DNA of 64,000 nucleotides from Sclerotinia nivalis (Eukaryota > Ascomycota > Leotiomycetes > Helotiales > Sclerotiniaceae): the NCBI GenBank assembly GCA_029531795.1, contig JAPEIS010000002.1:496001-560000 (forward strand), read 5' to 3'. A program made the position numbers and the translations under genes. The notes below the pieces were generated by a model. That model was not told the DNA's origin, made no database searches, and saw only the letters and a list, made by a program, of their open reading frames with translations. Within the stretch, counting starts at the first letter, position 1; every line of letters starts with the position of its first letter. Below are positions 1 to 12,979 of the stretch, piece by piece.

Positions 1-2907
1 CTCTTTTTAATCTCCTGCTAGAGACTTCCTGTCCCATTTCGATCCTAACGTCTAACCCAACATGCAATACCTCAAAATCAACAATATAAATGCCCCCCAG
101 CTGCTGAGCAAACACCATCTCAGCAACAACCAACAACCATAGAAATACTTCCGCCCACACCATTTTCTCCGACAACGCTCAAGATATACAACAACCAAGA
201 TATACAACAACCAAGACAGTCACATACATTTCCATAAATAAATATACTTTCGAACTATCGGAAGTTCATCCAGACACTCCTTCTATATCTACACGCGCAT
301 GATTTCCTCAGATAGGTTGTGCTTAAACATGGAAGTAAATAAATATCCGGATCCCAGGAGAGGAAATCTGGAATGGAAATATCTCCTACGTTGAAATCAA
401 AATTCACTTGAACTTCATATGCAAACCCGTTGGGTATTCGAAAATAAATTAGTTCTATATTCTGAGGTGATCAAACCGCCATATAATTCATCAGTTCCCT
501 CGAGAGTTCCTACATCAATATTACCCTACTGTGTGGGTAATCGCAGCAGCTACTCCCAACCAAAGGAACCCCATGCCATCTTTATTCTTATCCACACACA
601 TATCAAATTCTCAAACCTCACATCTATATAAACACCCCGTAACCCAATATCAAGAAGAGACATACAAAGAAGATGAAATGATAAAGCTTCACTGGTGCAA
701 GAAGTCCGACTCAGGTATTTCTGGATATTGAGCCATGACTGTAAACGATTAATACAAATCGAGTCCTGGAAGATAAAACCTGAACTTTACAACTCACATT
801 ACAAGCAACAGATGAAAAAAAGAGATGATAATATTCCAAATTCTCCAACAATAAATAAATTAATAACAATATACATTTCAGGAGATTTCGGACGATATAG
901 AAATCTTAACTGGAAACTCTCCATTTGATATAAATTTCGAAACTAATATGCCGAATATGGTGGGTGACATCGGCTTTTCCACATATGCTCGTTGTACCAA
1001 TTTTCCAGCTCTATTATAATTGATAGAACTGAAGAAATACTAGGTAGATGCTGTTGGACTCTTAAATATCTCAGTCTTGACGTATTGGAAGTTAAATGAT
1101 GATCTATCATACCGCCAAATTTATGCTAACTTGAAGATCCACTTCGTGGTGACTAATTACCTTACAGACCTCGATTCCAATCCTGCTCGCACTTACTCAC
1201 TCCTATACTTTACTCCCACTCCCGATCCGCGTCTATAAAACACCACACCACCACAACACAATTCCAACCACCCAACCACCGATAAATACTTCAAACGAAT
1301 GAATAAACGGGATTTAGAGTATCTTATCTTATCTTGGGTACTACACGTAAGTATGAAGAACCCATCTTCTGATCTAGAAATATAAAAATATAAATTCTTA
1401 AGAACGAAAAACAATAATTTGATGAGAATAGAAAGAGATGAGAGTACTTTTAGTAAAGATTTTCCGATAGTAAGAGAATTCGACGACGGTGAAAAATATA
1501 TTTCGGATAATAATCTTCAGTCGAATCTAATGTGTATGTGATCTAGCCTAAGAATCCCACCAAAGAATTCCGCCATATATAAATAAATCCTTCAAAACGA
1601 CAAATTGCACTAAAAAAAACTTGCTGCGCTTCACAATACACTATACCTTCCTACAGTCTGCGCTTATTATTTTTTGCCGGATCGTAGATATGTTTTTCTG
1701 GACTCTTAAATAATCGAACTTTGAACTTGAAAGAAAAGAAAAAAAACATACACGTAGCAAGTGAATCGGAGTATTTAACCACGCTTCCTGTACGTTATAC
1801 TAAGTTCCATCTAGTAAAAAATTTCTACAAGGAGCGGATGTATTCACTTCCCTGCCAAATTCTGGGAGTAAGGGGGATTGGGATTGGAGACTTCTCCTAT
1901 GTAAACCACGAGCGAACCAGAGGAAAATGATCAACAAAGTTAGCCAAAAGCGATCAAAACTCCAGATTTAGTCCACGGTGGTGGTGAGTGTAGAAAAGAA
2001 ATCGATGTAGAGATATAGCGCCAGGGAAAAGGGACTGGGAAAGCTTTGATAAGATATTTCTCCTTCTCCTCCTACACAATCGAGCAAATCCATATCTACA
2101 TACATAAAAACCGAACAACAATCATCACCTTCTCTTCTCTTCTCTTCTAATAACAAGCATATCATATCATATCCTCAAAATACCAATAAAAAAGCACAAG
2201 ATAAATCAACAAAACCCACCATTAAACAACCAATATAAACATTCAAAACCTTTAAATCTCAATCTTTTCCAAATCCTGCTAAGATTTTGATGAGATATAA
2301 CTTTATATATAGCCTGATATGAATATATCAACACTGGACGATAACAAGAAAGAGAAAGAAAAAATCATAGACTGAACTCGTTAATTCTTTAAAAGGAATT
2401 TAGAGATGTTTTTTTATTTAGAAGTTGTGGAGAGGGGATTAATGGGCTGATTTCTAATAATGATAACGCATTCTGTATCGTTATAGGGCTTGGAAATCGG
2501 AATCCTTTGCTAAGGTTTGTAGTGTGGAAGATGGAGATGAGATGAGATGAGAAAGATAGAAGAGAGGGAAGGAAATATTGATAGATGAGATGAGATGAGT
2601 AGATTGTTATTGTTGTTGTTTGATTTCGACACTAACCATAAGATGATAGTAATGAAAAAAATAAATAACGGCAAAATCTCTACAAGAAATTTATTGAATA
2701 AAAGGACAGACTAGAGACTTCCCATGAATCCATTCACGGAAAAAGTGAAATAGGAAATACAGTTGACATCTCACAAGCCATACTATTCTCCTTTCTCTTT
2801 TTATTATTTCTTTCAATAGATGAAAAGAAAAGAAACAATATTCGTAATCTCATTAAATACCATTACCTTCCCTTCTCCATTCTCTAACCCGACACTGACC
2901 CACTCAC
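1..2907. other. gene-free stretch
   Basis: I see no convincing gene here. The open frames are short, A+T-rich and without recognisable motifs. A purine-rich stretch near 2520-2600 repeats gatga-type units. The right edge is the 3' side of the FAD oxidoreductase gene. This is ordinary intergenic sequence as far as can be read. Confidence 0.6.
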
Positions 2908-4292
2908 TCAATCCTCCTCGTCACCCAAAAACTTTCTCGGATCCAAAGTATGAATATCCGCACTCTTCGCTTCACCCTCAAACAAAAATTCACTCATCAA
3001 TTTTCCCGTCGCACAACTATTTTGAATACCCCAACAGGTATGACCCGCTGCGAGGAAAAGTCCTCGAATACCCGTATGACCAATTAGAGGACCTCCGCCA
3101 CTACGTGCTAATGGGAGATAACATGCTTGTTTGGCTATGACTTCTCCATTGCGCATAGGATCGGATATGGATCCTATGTAATCTATAATATCATTGCAAC
3201 TTGATTCATCGCATACGACTAGATTTGAGGATCTAGGAAGAGGGATAGTTTCATCGCCTTCGCCTGTACATGCATTTATTAGCCTTTGGTAGCCATATCA
3301 ATAAAAGAAAAGAACACAAACCACAAGCATAGACTGTTCCATCAGGTCTAGCATACATTTCTGGATTAACCATTTTATCATGTTTCCTCTTCTTCTCCCC
3401 ATTTTCTCCCTTTCTCCCAAACCCTTTCGGTAAATCGATTTCTGTAAATACTGCCCAGGGAGATACATCTGCCTTTATCACAACACTATGAGCTCTTTGA
3501 GAAGTAATTGGTGCTTCTGGCCATACATGAGATGTCCATGGTCCCGCAGATAATATGACATCATTCGCATGTAACATATGAATATGTCTTGTCTCCTTAT
3601 CTTCATATGTAACATCCTTTACACTATTTCCCGTATAATCAATGGCTGTAACCGAACCATAAATAATTTCCACACCTTTTTCCACCGCTAATTCTGCCAT
3701 TGATGTTGTAAATTGATATGGATGTACTTGTGCCGTCGTCTCGGGTGTTCCCATTTCCGAATACCATTTTATGTTATCCATTTCAAACCAATCCAAATCC
3801 TTTGGAATCTCATCACCCAAATATTTCTTTTGTTTCTTCATATCAGTTTTCGGTAATTTCTTCCAAACTCCTCCTCCATTTTCCGTGGAATCTTTAGGGT
3901 CAGCTTCAGGAATAAGTCGAGCTTTGGCTCCAATAGAACCACAATGTAATTGTCGATAACCCCATCGTTTCGCCCCATCATGTTCTTTTGCCAGTTCGGC
4001 ATGAAGTTTGTAGGAAAGTGGGACGATACATTCTGGACGTGCCCAAAGAGCAAGTAATCCACCTGCTTTTCCTGATGCTGCTGAGGCGATGGATTGAGCT
4101 TCGACGATGGTGATTTTTGTTGTGGCGGGGTTATATGAGGGGTGTCGAGTGAGGAAATAGGCAGATGTACAACCGATGATTCCACCACCTATTGAACTGA
4201 TAAGTTAATTTATGATTTGAGAGGTAGAAAATTCAAGTGTACATACCGATAATTACTATATTTCTTTTAGGTTCGGTTGATGAAGTTGCCAT
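2908..4292 (-). CDS. FAD-dependent oxidoreductase (DAO family, Tda3-like)
   Basis: Three exons on the minus strand: 4292-4247, 4188-3322 and 3263-2908, giving 422 aa. Introns of 58 bp (4189-4246, GTATGT...ATAG) and 58 bp (3264-3321, GTTTGT...ACAG) restore one continuous frame. The N-terminus holds the dinucleotide-binding glycine motif IIGGGIIG (about residues 14-21), followed by the DAO-type SAASGKAGG segment. The C-terminus has the ARSGGGPLIG and GHTCWGIQNS segments typical of the DAO fold closing on FAD, plus a SADIHTLDP tail seen in fungal Tda3-like proteins. The substrate is unknown; Tda3 is an endosomal putative oxidoreductase in yeast. No signal peptide is apparent. An in-frame ATG nine codons upstream (4319) lies in a tandem duplication and could also be used. 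It is divergent from the glutathione peroxidase gene. Confidence 0.85.
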
Positions 4293-4335
4293 TGTTTTAA
4301 TCGAGTGTGAAGTTGCCATTGTTTTAATCCAGTGC
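4282..4335. repeat. 27-bp tandem duplication over the start codon
   Basis: A 27-bp unit occurs twice back to back (4282-4308 and 4309-4335) with about 25 of 27 positions identical. It spans the start codon of the FAD oxidoreductase, so the gene carries two in-frame ATGs 27 bp apart, each followed by MATS. The unit length keeps the frame. Confidence 0.8.
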
Positions 4336-4773
4336 TCGGAGTGTTTCTTAAGCATTGATTACTAGGTATTTGTTTGATATTGCTATACAAATAAAGTTTC
4401 AAGCTTCGACGCAGAATGTCTTGAGATAAGGAGCAAGGAGAGCTTATCTTAGCCTTTTAAGGTAACGGCTCATTAGTTATCCGGTTCCCATGTGTTCGTT
4501 CATTCGTAAAACATGGTTTTCGGTAAATCCCGTTCTTTTAAGCCGAGGAAGAAATACATTGCTCCACTTTAGTAAGGTTGAGCATCAAGAAATACAGATT
4601 ATAACACCATAACGGACGGCATCAAAGGACAAAGATAGATAAACATCCGACGTTCCCTTTGAGAAAGAAACTCTCAAACTCCAACCCCTCAATCCCAAAA
4701 CATTCCAGAACTCTTCAGCCCTTCACTTCTTACAAATAATCCTTCAAAAAACGTCATCCGATCTCTTCATGAT
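4336..4773. promoter_or_regulatory. shared upstream region of the divergent redox genes
   Basis: About 440 bp separate the FAD oxidoreductase and the glutathione peroxidase, which are transcribed away from each other, so both promoters should lie here. I see no definable operator or TATA box that I would stand behind. The right end is pyrimidine-rich, as is usual for fungal 5' leaders. Confidence 0.4.
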
Positions 4774-5767
4774 ATGATACCCATGCACACACAATCAAAA
4801 ATATCGGCTACCATTCCAATTCAAATTCTAAATAAAAGCCAGTTCCCTTTGAAACTATTCAATTCTCGATCTTCTTCTTTTTTCATATATTATAATAACT
4901 TCATCGCATCATCTCGACGAAATTTCTCGGGGAAATCATTCAATTCTTCCCTCTTCGCAAATATCTGGTCATCACAAAAAACACATCTGACTGTGAGGAA
5001 ACATTCTCCAAATTCCGTTCAACGACATATACGAAATCTTACCATGGCTTCTGCTACTTCAATTTATGAGTTTGAACCTTTGAATAGTATGTTTCTCTTA
5101 TATTCATATGCAATTCCATCGCATTCTCGCACCCCAATCTCTACCCCTCATGTTCGCATACTTATCCATTCCCACAAAATATATACTAATCAAACTCCAC
5201 ACTTTAGAAAAAGGCGAACCAACTCCCCTCGCAGATTACAAAGGCAAAGTCCTTTTAATCGTCAACACAGCTTCAAAATGTGGTTTTACACCTCAATATG
5301 AGGGACTCGAAAAATTATACAAGGACATAAAGGAGAAGCACGGGGATGATTTTGTGATCTTGGGTTTCCCATGTAATCAATTTGGAGGGCAGGATCCGGG
5401 TACCGATGAGGAAATTCAAAGTTTCTGTCAGATTAACTATGGGGTTTCTTTTCCTATCGTATGTTTCTCTCTTTTCATTCGGCATATTACGAACTTCTGT
5501 CAATGATACTTGAACAATGCACTAACCCTTCTCTCCTCATAGATGAAAAAGGTCGACGTAAACGGCGACAATGCCGCTCCCCTTTTCAAATGGCTCAAGG
5601 AGGAAAAACCAGGTCTCCTTGGTCTTCAACGTGTAAAGTGGAATTTCGAAAAGTGGTTAGTGGGTAGAGATGGAAAGGTTAAGCAGAGATGGGCTAGCAC
5701 TACTAAACCTGAATCTTTGGAGAAACCTGTTTTGGAGGCATTGAATGAGGCGAAATCGGAACTTTGA
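4774..5767 (+). CDS. glutathione/thioredoxin-dependent peroxidase (Gpx3-like)
   Basis: Exons: (4774 or 5044)-5086, 5208-5458 and 5543-5767, with introns of 121 bp (GTATGT, TACTAAT branch) and 84 bp. From ATG 5044 (context accATGG) the protein is 172 aa, the normal family length. It carries the peroxidatic cysteine in NTASKCGFT (Cys39), FPCNQFGGQ (Gln72), a resolving cysteine in SFCQ (Cys88) and WNFEKW (Trp131/Asn132). Like other fungal Gpx proteins it uses Cys rather than selenocysteine, so thioredoxin-dependent peroxide reduction and Hyr1/Gpx3-type redox signalling are expected. The same frame stays open upstream to ATG 4774, adding 90 residues rich in Ser, Arg, Lys and Asn with few acidic residues, including RRNFSGKSF. 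That is what a mitochondrial presequence looks like. The short form is certain; the long form is a proposal. Confidence 0.92.
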
Positions 5768-6614
5768 GCTTCTGCTTCTGCTTGTTATATGGGTGATGGA
5801 AGGAGGTCTTTTGGGGTTTTTCTGAGGGGTATTGGTGATTGGTGAGGGGATAAATGACTGGAAGGATGTTAAGGATGTACAATGTTAATGCGGGACTAAT
5901 ACCATAAAATGAGAAAGTTTTTTTTCTCTTGATTTATATCTGCTAATGAATTCCTATCATCTATATTGAAACATGATACATATATAATACTAGGTACCTA
6001 ACTAAGCAGGCAACAAACACTCACCCATCACCAAAACCAAAACATCTCCCTCAAGATCCTAAGATCTTTACATTCCGAAAATCCGGAGCAAAAAGATATG
6101 TACTAGGTAGGTATATAAAATCCTTCCTTTCTACTTTTTACTTTTCTCATTAACATCGCATCCTCAGCCATCTGAATCATTTCAAAAGGGGAATCTGGCA
6201 GATTCGCTAGTATATACCGTCTAATAATTATTAGGTAGTATAGTTAGGGTTTTATTGTTGAAAGTGTTGTGATAGTATGGTATGTGTAATTATTCTTATT
6301 GTGTTTGTTGTTGCTGTTGTATTTGTGTTGTTGTTAAATTTTTTGGGAATCGTGTTTTCATCGCTGTCATTACCATTCATTTTTCCCCACATAACCCCTC
6401 TATGATTTACTTGTCTTCGAGTTACTCAGTAGCTATCTATTCTGAGCTAGCTATTCGATTTTTGATCTTTTGTTTATGGAGATTTTCATATGTTTATATG
6501 TTTTGATGGAGTGTGTTTTATATATTTGGTCCCCGGGTTTTGAGTCCTGGGGTAAGAGAGGGGGGATGGGGTGGTGAGAGGTTTGTAGTAAGGGGTTAGG
6601 AGGTAGAGGACGGG

Positions 6615-6665
6615 GAGGGTAGTAGAGGAGGGTAGTAGAGGAGGGAGCAGAGGAGGGTAGTAGAG
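6615..6665. repeat. 13-bp G-rich minisatellite
   Basis: About four copies of the unit gagggtagtagag, the third shortened and altered to gagggagcagag. The surrounding 6550-6690 is also strongly purine-rich on the plus strand. Confidence 0.85.
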
Positions 6666-6849
6666 GAGTGAAGTGGAAGGCCAGCGGGGAGGGGAAAAGA
6701 GATATCTTGCATCAAAATAGACCAATCCCAAGCACTGATCACTTGACTACTTGATTGCTGAGATAAACCATACCTCAATCACAGCATAGGATACTAACTC
6801 AGAAGTAGTGAATATATACTTTTCCCTCCCTGAACTTCCTTTTCATTTG

Positions 6850-6870
6850 AAAAAAAAAAAAAAAAAAAAA
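6850..6870. repeat. A homopolymer tract
   Basis: An uninterrupted run of about 21 adenines on the plus strand. It could be a simple intergenic tract or the trace of an old retroposed 3' end. No adjacent element supports the second reading. Confidence 0.8.
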
Positions 6871-9800
6871 GAAACTGTAAATGTAAGGGTATACATATTA
6901 ACGTCTACGCATCTAGAATATCCAAATACAGTTTATTTGTTTTTCCGCTGTGCAGCGTAGGGGTTGGGAGTTGGGAAGGAGGTGTTGAGGTGTGGTGGTT
7001 TGTTTGGAGTTTCCTCATGCGGCTTTTATCAAAGGGGTTTGCCTATTGTGATTGAGGAGGAGATTGAGGTAAGTGTATTAGGATTGATGTATTTATTGTC
7101 GTTTGTTTATGTTTTTATATGTTTATTTAGATATATACAGGAGATTATTGTTAAAGTTGTTGAGTGTTGTCGAAAAAAGTTAGACGAGTGTTTATTTAAG
7201 AGTAATCCCATCCGATAACCATATCCTCATACCATATCATATCTAGCAAAACACACAAAACCATATTCTTTCGCATGTAAACGTGATAGAGTAGGAGCAA
7301 CGCACACGAAAAGTCCCTGGTTATTGGGTATGATGTCAATATTGGGTATTTTACTTCTCATTCCCTACAACCAGAGGGCTTTTATACTCCCCCCAGCATC
7401 TCCCTACGAATTTTGGAATACACAAGGGAAGTATACACAATACACCAATATCAATGAGTAATATGTTGGTTCAGGGTCGGATGTAGAAAAGGGTGAAGAC
7501 GTAGATGGAAAAAAAGTAAATAAAATAAAATACAACACATCGAAGTGCTTCTGAGGTATGAGTTTGGGATTTCTGGCTTCGGTGGTTTTTGCGTTGTGGT
7601 GTCTTTGATATTTGGAAGGGGTCTGAGTATGTGGATTTTGGGGGATTTGTCATTTTGTTGTTATATTTGTATTTGCGCATAGAGCTGAGGATAATTCTTG
7701 CTATCGTTAAGAATCTCACTACCCCCGAATAACCACTCCTATATCCTATACACATTTCTCCTAACATCGAATACCTCACGACTTCCACTATCCATTCCCA
7801 TTCCCTTTCTATCCAAAAACGCACCCCAAAGACAAAAACACTATCCTCAATTTGCCCTCCCCGTCGTACAAACAACATCTGCAAGTCTCCCTAAGACTAG
7901 CTGATGTTCTGATACCTTATAGAGAGATCCTTTTATAGTATCCCGAAGGGATTACAAATAGATGCAGAGTTAGCAGGAACACGTATCTAGGGAAAATGAG
8001 TTTCTTGATTTTGATGACCTATCATCTATCCGTCTACCTGGTATGCATCTCCAGCTCAAGTACGCATCATTATTCCCACTCTCATAGATAACTTTCTTCT
8101 GCATACTTGAAAAATTCATGAAGTGGTATTAAATATCCCTATACAACATCAGAGCTTCTCAACATTAGAGAAGGTAGATCTCTAGAGTCGGTGGCAAAGG
8201 AAATCCTGGGGCATCTGGCATCTGGTAACTGGGAACTGGGAACGTGGTATATGATACGAATTGGAAAGAATGACTTTGAAGGAGTGCTAGTTGGTTATTC
8301 TGTAATATTTTTGATATTGTTGACGATTTTTATCTTTATTGTCTTGCAATATGATTTCTGGTGGTGATGGTTTTACTTTTTGTTGCTGTTGTGTTTGCAT
8401 GCTATTATCACTCTATCAAAACTTATACATACCCAAACTTCACGATTTATACCTCTTACGCTTGACTCAGACACATGCATATCTCAAGCAAATAAGCAAA
8501 CTTAATGCCAACTTACTCTTATCCCTGAATATAAATTCACCTAGATATCTTGTCCTCTGTTCATTCTGGTCGAAGTGTTGTTGTAACTTTCTTCCTCATT
8601 ACTTCGAAATATTCAGTGTATTTGTAAGATTACTACAACTCTCCATGATTTCTCACTTGAGGAACATGGCTGGCGCTGGTTTATGATTGGTGAATGGATG
8701 GGACGAGGGGAGTCTTTGGATGGATTAGATAGTTAGAATACATCGTCTCGAAGTAAAATCTTACTTCCACCATATACGGTTCATTTACCCTCCGCATTTA
8801 CCCTTTTTACTTTTCCACATAAGGTTACTCTGATTTTTCAAACCCCACAAATCTCCCGCACGCCTCCGATTTCCGCCCAAAAAAAATTAATGACGGGGTA
8901 TAAGGTTAGAGTAAAATCATCAACTTAAAACTAGGCCTAGATTGAAGATCAGATCTAAAGAACCCAGGGCAAAATCATTTCAACGAATAGAGGTAGGAAG
9001 AAACTTGGTGAAGAGTGTAGAAACATATCAGGAAGATTGGAGAAAGTATGTGAGGGGACTGGGTACAGCAACGAGGAGGAAATTGAATGAGTGAGAGCGG
9101 TTGCATTGTGTGATAATGATTTCGGTTACAACTTCTTTAATCTATGTCTCCAAACCCGCATGATTGAAAACAGAAAATAATCACAATGGAGCTAACAAGC
9201 ACAGCAAGTATTCGTGTTTTATCCATGATTCTGTTTATTCTGCTAGGTTTGGAAATCTGGTAGTGTGGGGATGATATTGGAACTGGGAAAATAGCATTTA
9301 TTTTTCCTATTGGTTACATATTCGTCGTTATTTATAGATCAAGGGCTCTTGTCATTCATGGATATTTCTTTGACGAAAACAGCAAGAATAGTCATGTTGG
9401 TAATATCTGCGAGAGATTGAGGGAAAAGGTTGTGGATATATCATTTTTTTTATAGCTAAACTGCTAAACTGCAGCAGCGTCATCAGATTACACCAAGCTT
9501 GATATCGCTTGCAGACTTCAACAATCTTTTGTTCTCTACTCCTTGTGGGGACATGACTTGGCACAATGTATTGTGCTTGGAGAAGAAGACGTAAACAGGA
9601 GCTGAAGACTACGTTTTATATACCGATGACTGAATTTTTCGTGGAGATTTTTGGTGTGGTCTAATGTGGACTTACCTATTTACGGAGCTAATTCAAAGCT
9701 GTGAGGTGAGGAAAGAGAGCGGATATAAATGCAATAGCATTGTTCAAATAGATTAACTTAAAAGATCCTTGATATATAGCTTGCCTGGTGGAAAGTTACC

Positions 9801-12308
9801 GCCGTGGTATATAAGAAGATGATTCTCTCTTCTCTTCGAACTCTATAATCTTACGCAAATCCAAAGAACATCGAAGTACCAAGGAGTGGCATTTTTCCAA
9901 TACTCGAGGAACATTCTCTCTTTAAAGCGTATGAAGGGGCGTGTGCTCTCAATCCGGTAAATCACGCCTTTGCTGGAAGTTTGAGTTTACATTTTTGCTG
10001 TTATTTTTTACTGTTTATGTTTACATCGTCGTTCTTGTTGTCAATAAGACCCAATCTCACCAATATTCGGTCTTTCGCTCATATAACGATTCCGATGTCT
10101 TATATTCTCATCAGCAAGCATATAATACTATCAGAATGACTAAATTTGATTACAACAATCCTCACTTCATAACTTCGCCTATGAATTTGGGACTGGAAGC
10201 CATGTGTTATGTTGTATAATTCATTAGTGGTACTCGCTTAAAATGGAGGAGGGGAGAATTCGAGGGGTCTTTGTTGGTTATATAATGCTCGCTCCCACTT
10301 TCTATCTCCGGTAAAAGTTTCGGTTGAAAAATGCCATGGGAGTTCAGGATCCGATTTGCAGGGTTTCTACATGTGAATAGATATATGGTTGATCGTCTGT
10401 GTAGGGTTGGGACGAGAATCAGTCGAGCATCAATTGCTCGCTTATATGTATTATTCTTGTCATTGTCGTTGTTGTCTATTATTATCATCATGAATGTATT
10501 GTCAACATGTTATATGCATATCGCTGCTGTTGTTTGTGGATTACCAACCACGCAAAACTTGGAATTCAGCTGGTATGTCACACAGTCTTCTGTGGCTTGA
10601 AGAAAGTGAATGTGGGAATAAGATAAGTATTGTGGACAGAAATCTCCACATGGCCATTTAGCGTTTTCGACCTAATATCCAAGTTAGAAAGAGGTCTCCG
10701 ATCTTGGATCGGCATATGCTGTTGTAGTTATATTGTTGATTCTTTAATGAGAATAGTACTAGGGAGTAGTGTTAGATGAGAAAGAAATAAACAATCTCAA
10801 TTAAGTAGCCGTCTACACCTAGAGACTTGCGAATGTCAGGCTATAGCATTTACTCTCGCTCATCCTTTTCATATCCTTTTTTTTTTAGCTCAATGATAAA
10901 TGAAATCAACTCTAGAACACCATTACTCCTGCGCTCGCTGTCGTCCAATCATTAGAAAGTCTACTCATAATACACCAATATCCCAAACGCAATCACCTAC
11001 TAGCCAACTTCCTTACCGAGCGGAAGTCCACAGAGCATTTCCAAAAATACCACAACTTCAAACTACATCCACCTAGTAACCACGACGGACAGACACATCC
11101 GTGGTGGAGTTAAAGTATTATTGATACACCTTTCCTTATATAACTGACCTAGAATTTCTGTCTTCCCTACCTACTACTCCTACTGCATTCCTATCTCTCT
11201 TCGCTATATCCACCATACAATTACGTATCATCATGCACAGAAACTTACAGAATCCCAAAGATCCCCTATCAACGATAACGCCCTGTACCGATGATCGATG
11301 CGCGAAGTGATATTCCACACTGATCGAGCATGGTCGTCAAGTCATGTGATCCTACTTAATCTTATTCGTGTTGTACTATGCATATTTCAGGGGATTTTTG
11401 CTATGTCTAGATTTTAATTTCTATCCTGTGATCTTCAACGTTGTTCTTATGTCTTGGTGTTCCTATTGCTCAGCGCCAGGTTAGTCACAGAGAATGTAGT
11501 TTTACGTATGTTTATTTGGCGTGGGAAATCGGTTTAGGCGAAAAGTGTAGTTGCCCTCCGCACATGAGATTTTTTTTTGCATCCATAAGTGAAGAGTGGA
11601 TTAGATGAGATAGATATAGCCACGAGACTGACCATCAATAATAAGTGATGATAGTGATTAGGTAATACTTAGTTGTCCAAAATCTCAGTTTTTTCTCTTG
11701 ACATGAGATGCCATCATACTGGTAATAAGTTAGTACACTATCTCTCTTTGCTATCTGAAACTTTGTAGTGACCCTAGAACAAAAGTTTAGCATAATGTTT
11801 CCCCTCTTTCATCTTGTCTGCAATGGCCTCCAACATCCGAAAATTTAACCCCCTCCCCCTCCAAAAAAAAAAGTATACAAACGTGAAAATAAACCCATTG
11901 ATATCCGAACCCTGACGCATCACAAATCATGAAATATACCACTAGTAAGATGTTGGTTTCCCCTAGGATATTTAACCAGACGTACTATACAGAGTTGTGC
12001 ATATAGCCTTCAACAGTAAAGGGGGAAAATAACGGCGGGAAATTACAAAGGCTCTTCAGTAACCATGGGACTGTACGCTGGAATAAGGAGATAAAATCCC
12101 ATTGGTTTCTTACCATCCTAGTGTGAGTTCAATGATCTTATAAACTTCATCCAGACAAAAATCGCATCCAAGTTTTGAGAAACACGCAGGAAGTTGATTA
12201 GAAAGCATTTCCATTGAGCATACTAATAAAATTGTAGATGCCAGTCGCTATCATGGCGATACAGGAACAAAGTGTGCTTGAGTTCAGGCCTGGCTGTTGA
12301 TTGATTTT

Positions 12309-12566
12309 CTAGAAAAATTCTTTGCCGATGAACAGTCGAACTTGCTTTGCAAAAGTCTCCGGGGCCTTTCGTCCAACTTGAGCCTCGAGCTCTCCTTTTG
12401 TCTCCATGCCTACTTCCGCGGGAGTTTTTCTACTCTGAATCACGTACAGATACTGGGCCACAACACTTGCTACTCCAAGACACATGTTGAATTGGCGCTC
12501 GACATTCGCACGGCCAAGGAGTTCCTTTTTAATAATGATAGCACTGCTGTGACTTTTGGAAGCTCT
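12309..12566 (-). other. 86-codon coding-like open stretch, unassigned
   Basis: Between a TAA (12567-12569) and a TAG (12309-12311) the minus strand is open for 85 sense codons, and its base composition is more G+C-rich than the flanks. The translation contains GRANVERQFN and ends KEFF. It has no upstream exon I can define. ERQFN faintly recalls the ERLFN segment near the C-terminus of hAT transposases, but the following residues do not fit well. It may be an eroded transposase or another relic, or chance. The plus strand is also open across the same region. Confidence 0.15.
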
Positions 12567-12979
12567 TTACGCACTGCTTTACCATATTTATATTTGCTGT
12601 AGGCTCCGATTCCTTGAATAACAGCAGCCCTACCTTGCTAACCGTACCTTCGCTTCTTCCTGGAAGTGAGCAGTAGTGTGTATTCTAGGCCAGCTTTCGT
12701 GCAGCCGTGCTTACATTCTATATAAGTTCCCCAACACTTCATCATACACAAACACTTCTCAAATCCAAACACAATTACCTCTTCCGGCTTCTACAACACA
12801 TCCACCACACTCTACATCAGGTAGGTCCAAGCCTAAGCGTCTCGGAATTATCAAACCAATCTAAAATATTTTAAGGTTGACTATTTTCAAGTAAATAAGT
12901 CTTACAGAGACATTTAGATCATCATGAACCTTAGTTAAAGACAATTAACTCAAATCATCCTAACCACCAACAAGGCGTC

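Larger units (their letters stand above)
5768..12979. other. 7.2 kb gene-free stretch
   Basis: No gene with recognisable domains or a consistent exon chain is visible. Open frames are short and many start only at TTG or CTG. The stretch holds a G-rich minisatellite (6615-6665), an A homopolymer (6850-6870) and, near its right end, an 86-codon open stretch on the minus strand (12309-12566) described separately. Non-coding transcripts cannot be excluded. Confidence 0.55.

Noticed and set aside
3838..4188. 116-codon minus-strand frame at the FAD oxidoreductase
   Set aside because: It is the +1 frame of exon 2; the true frame contains the FAD-binding and DAO motifs.
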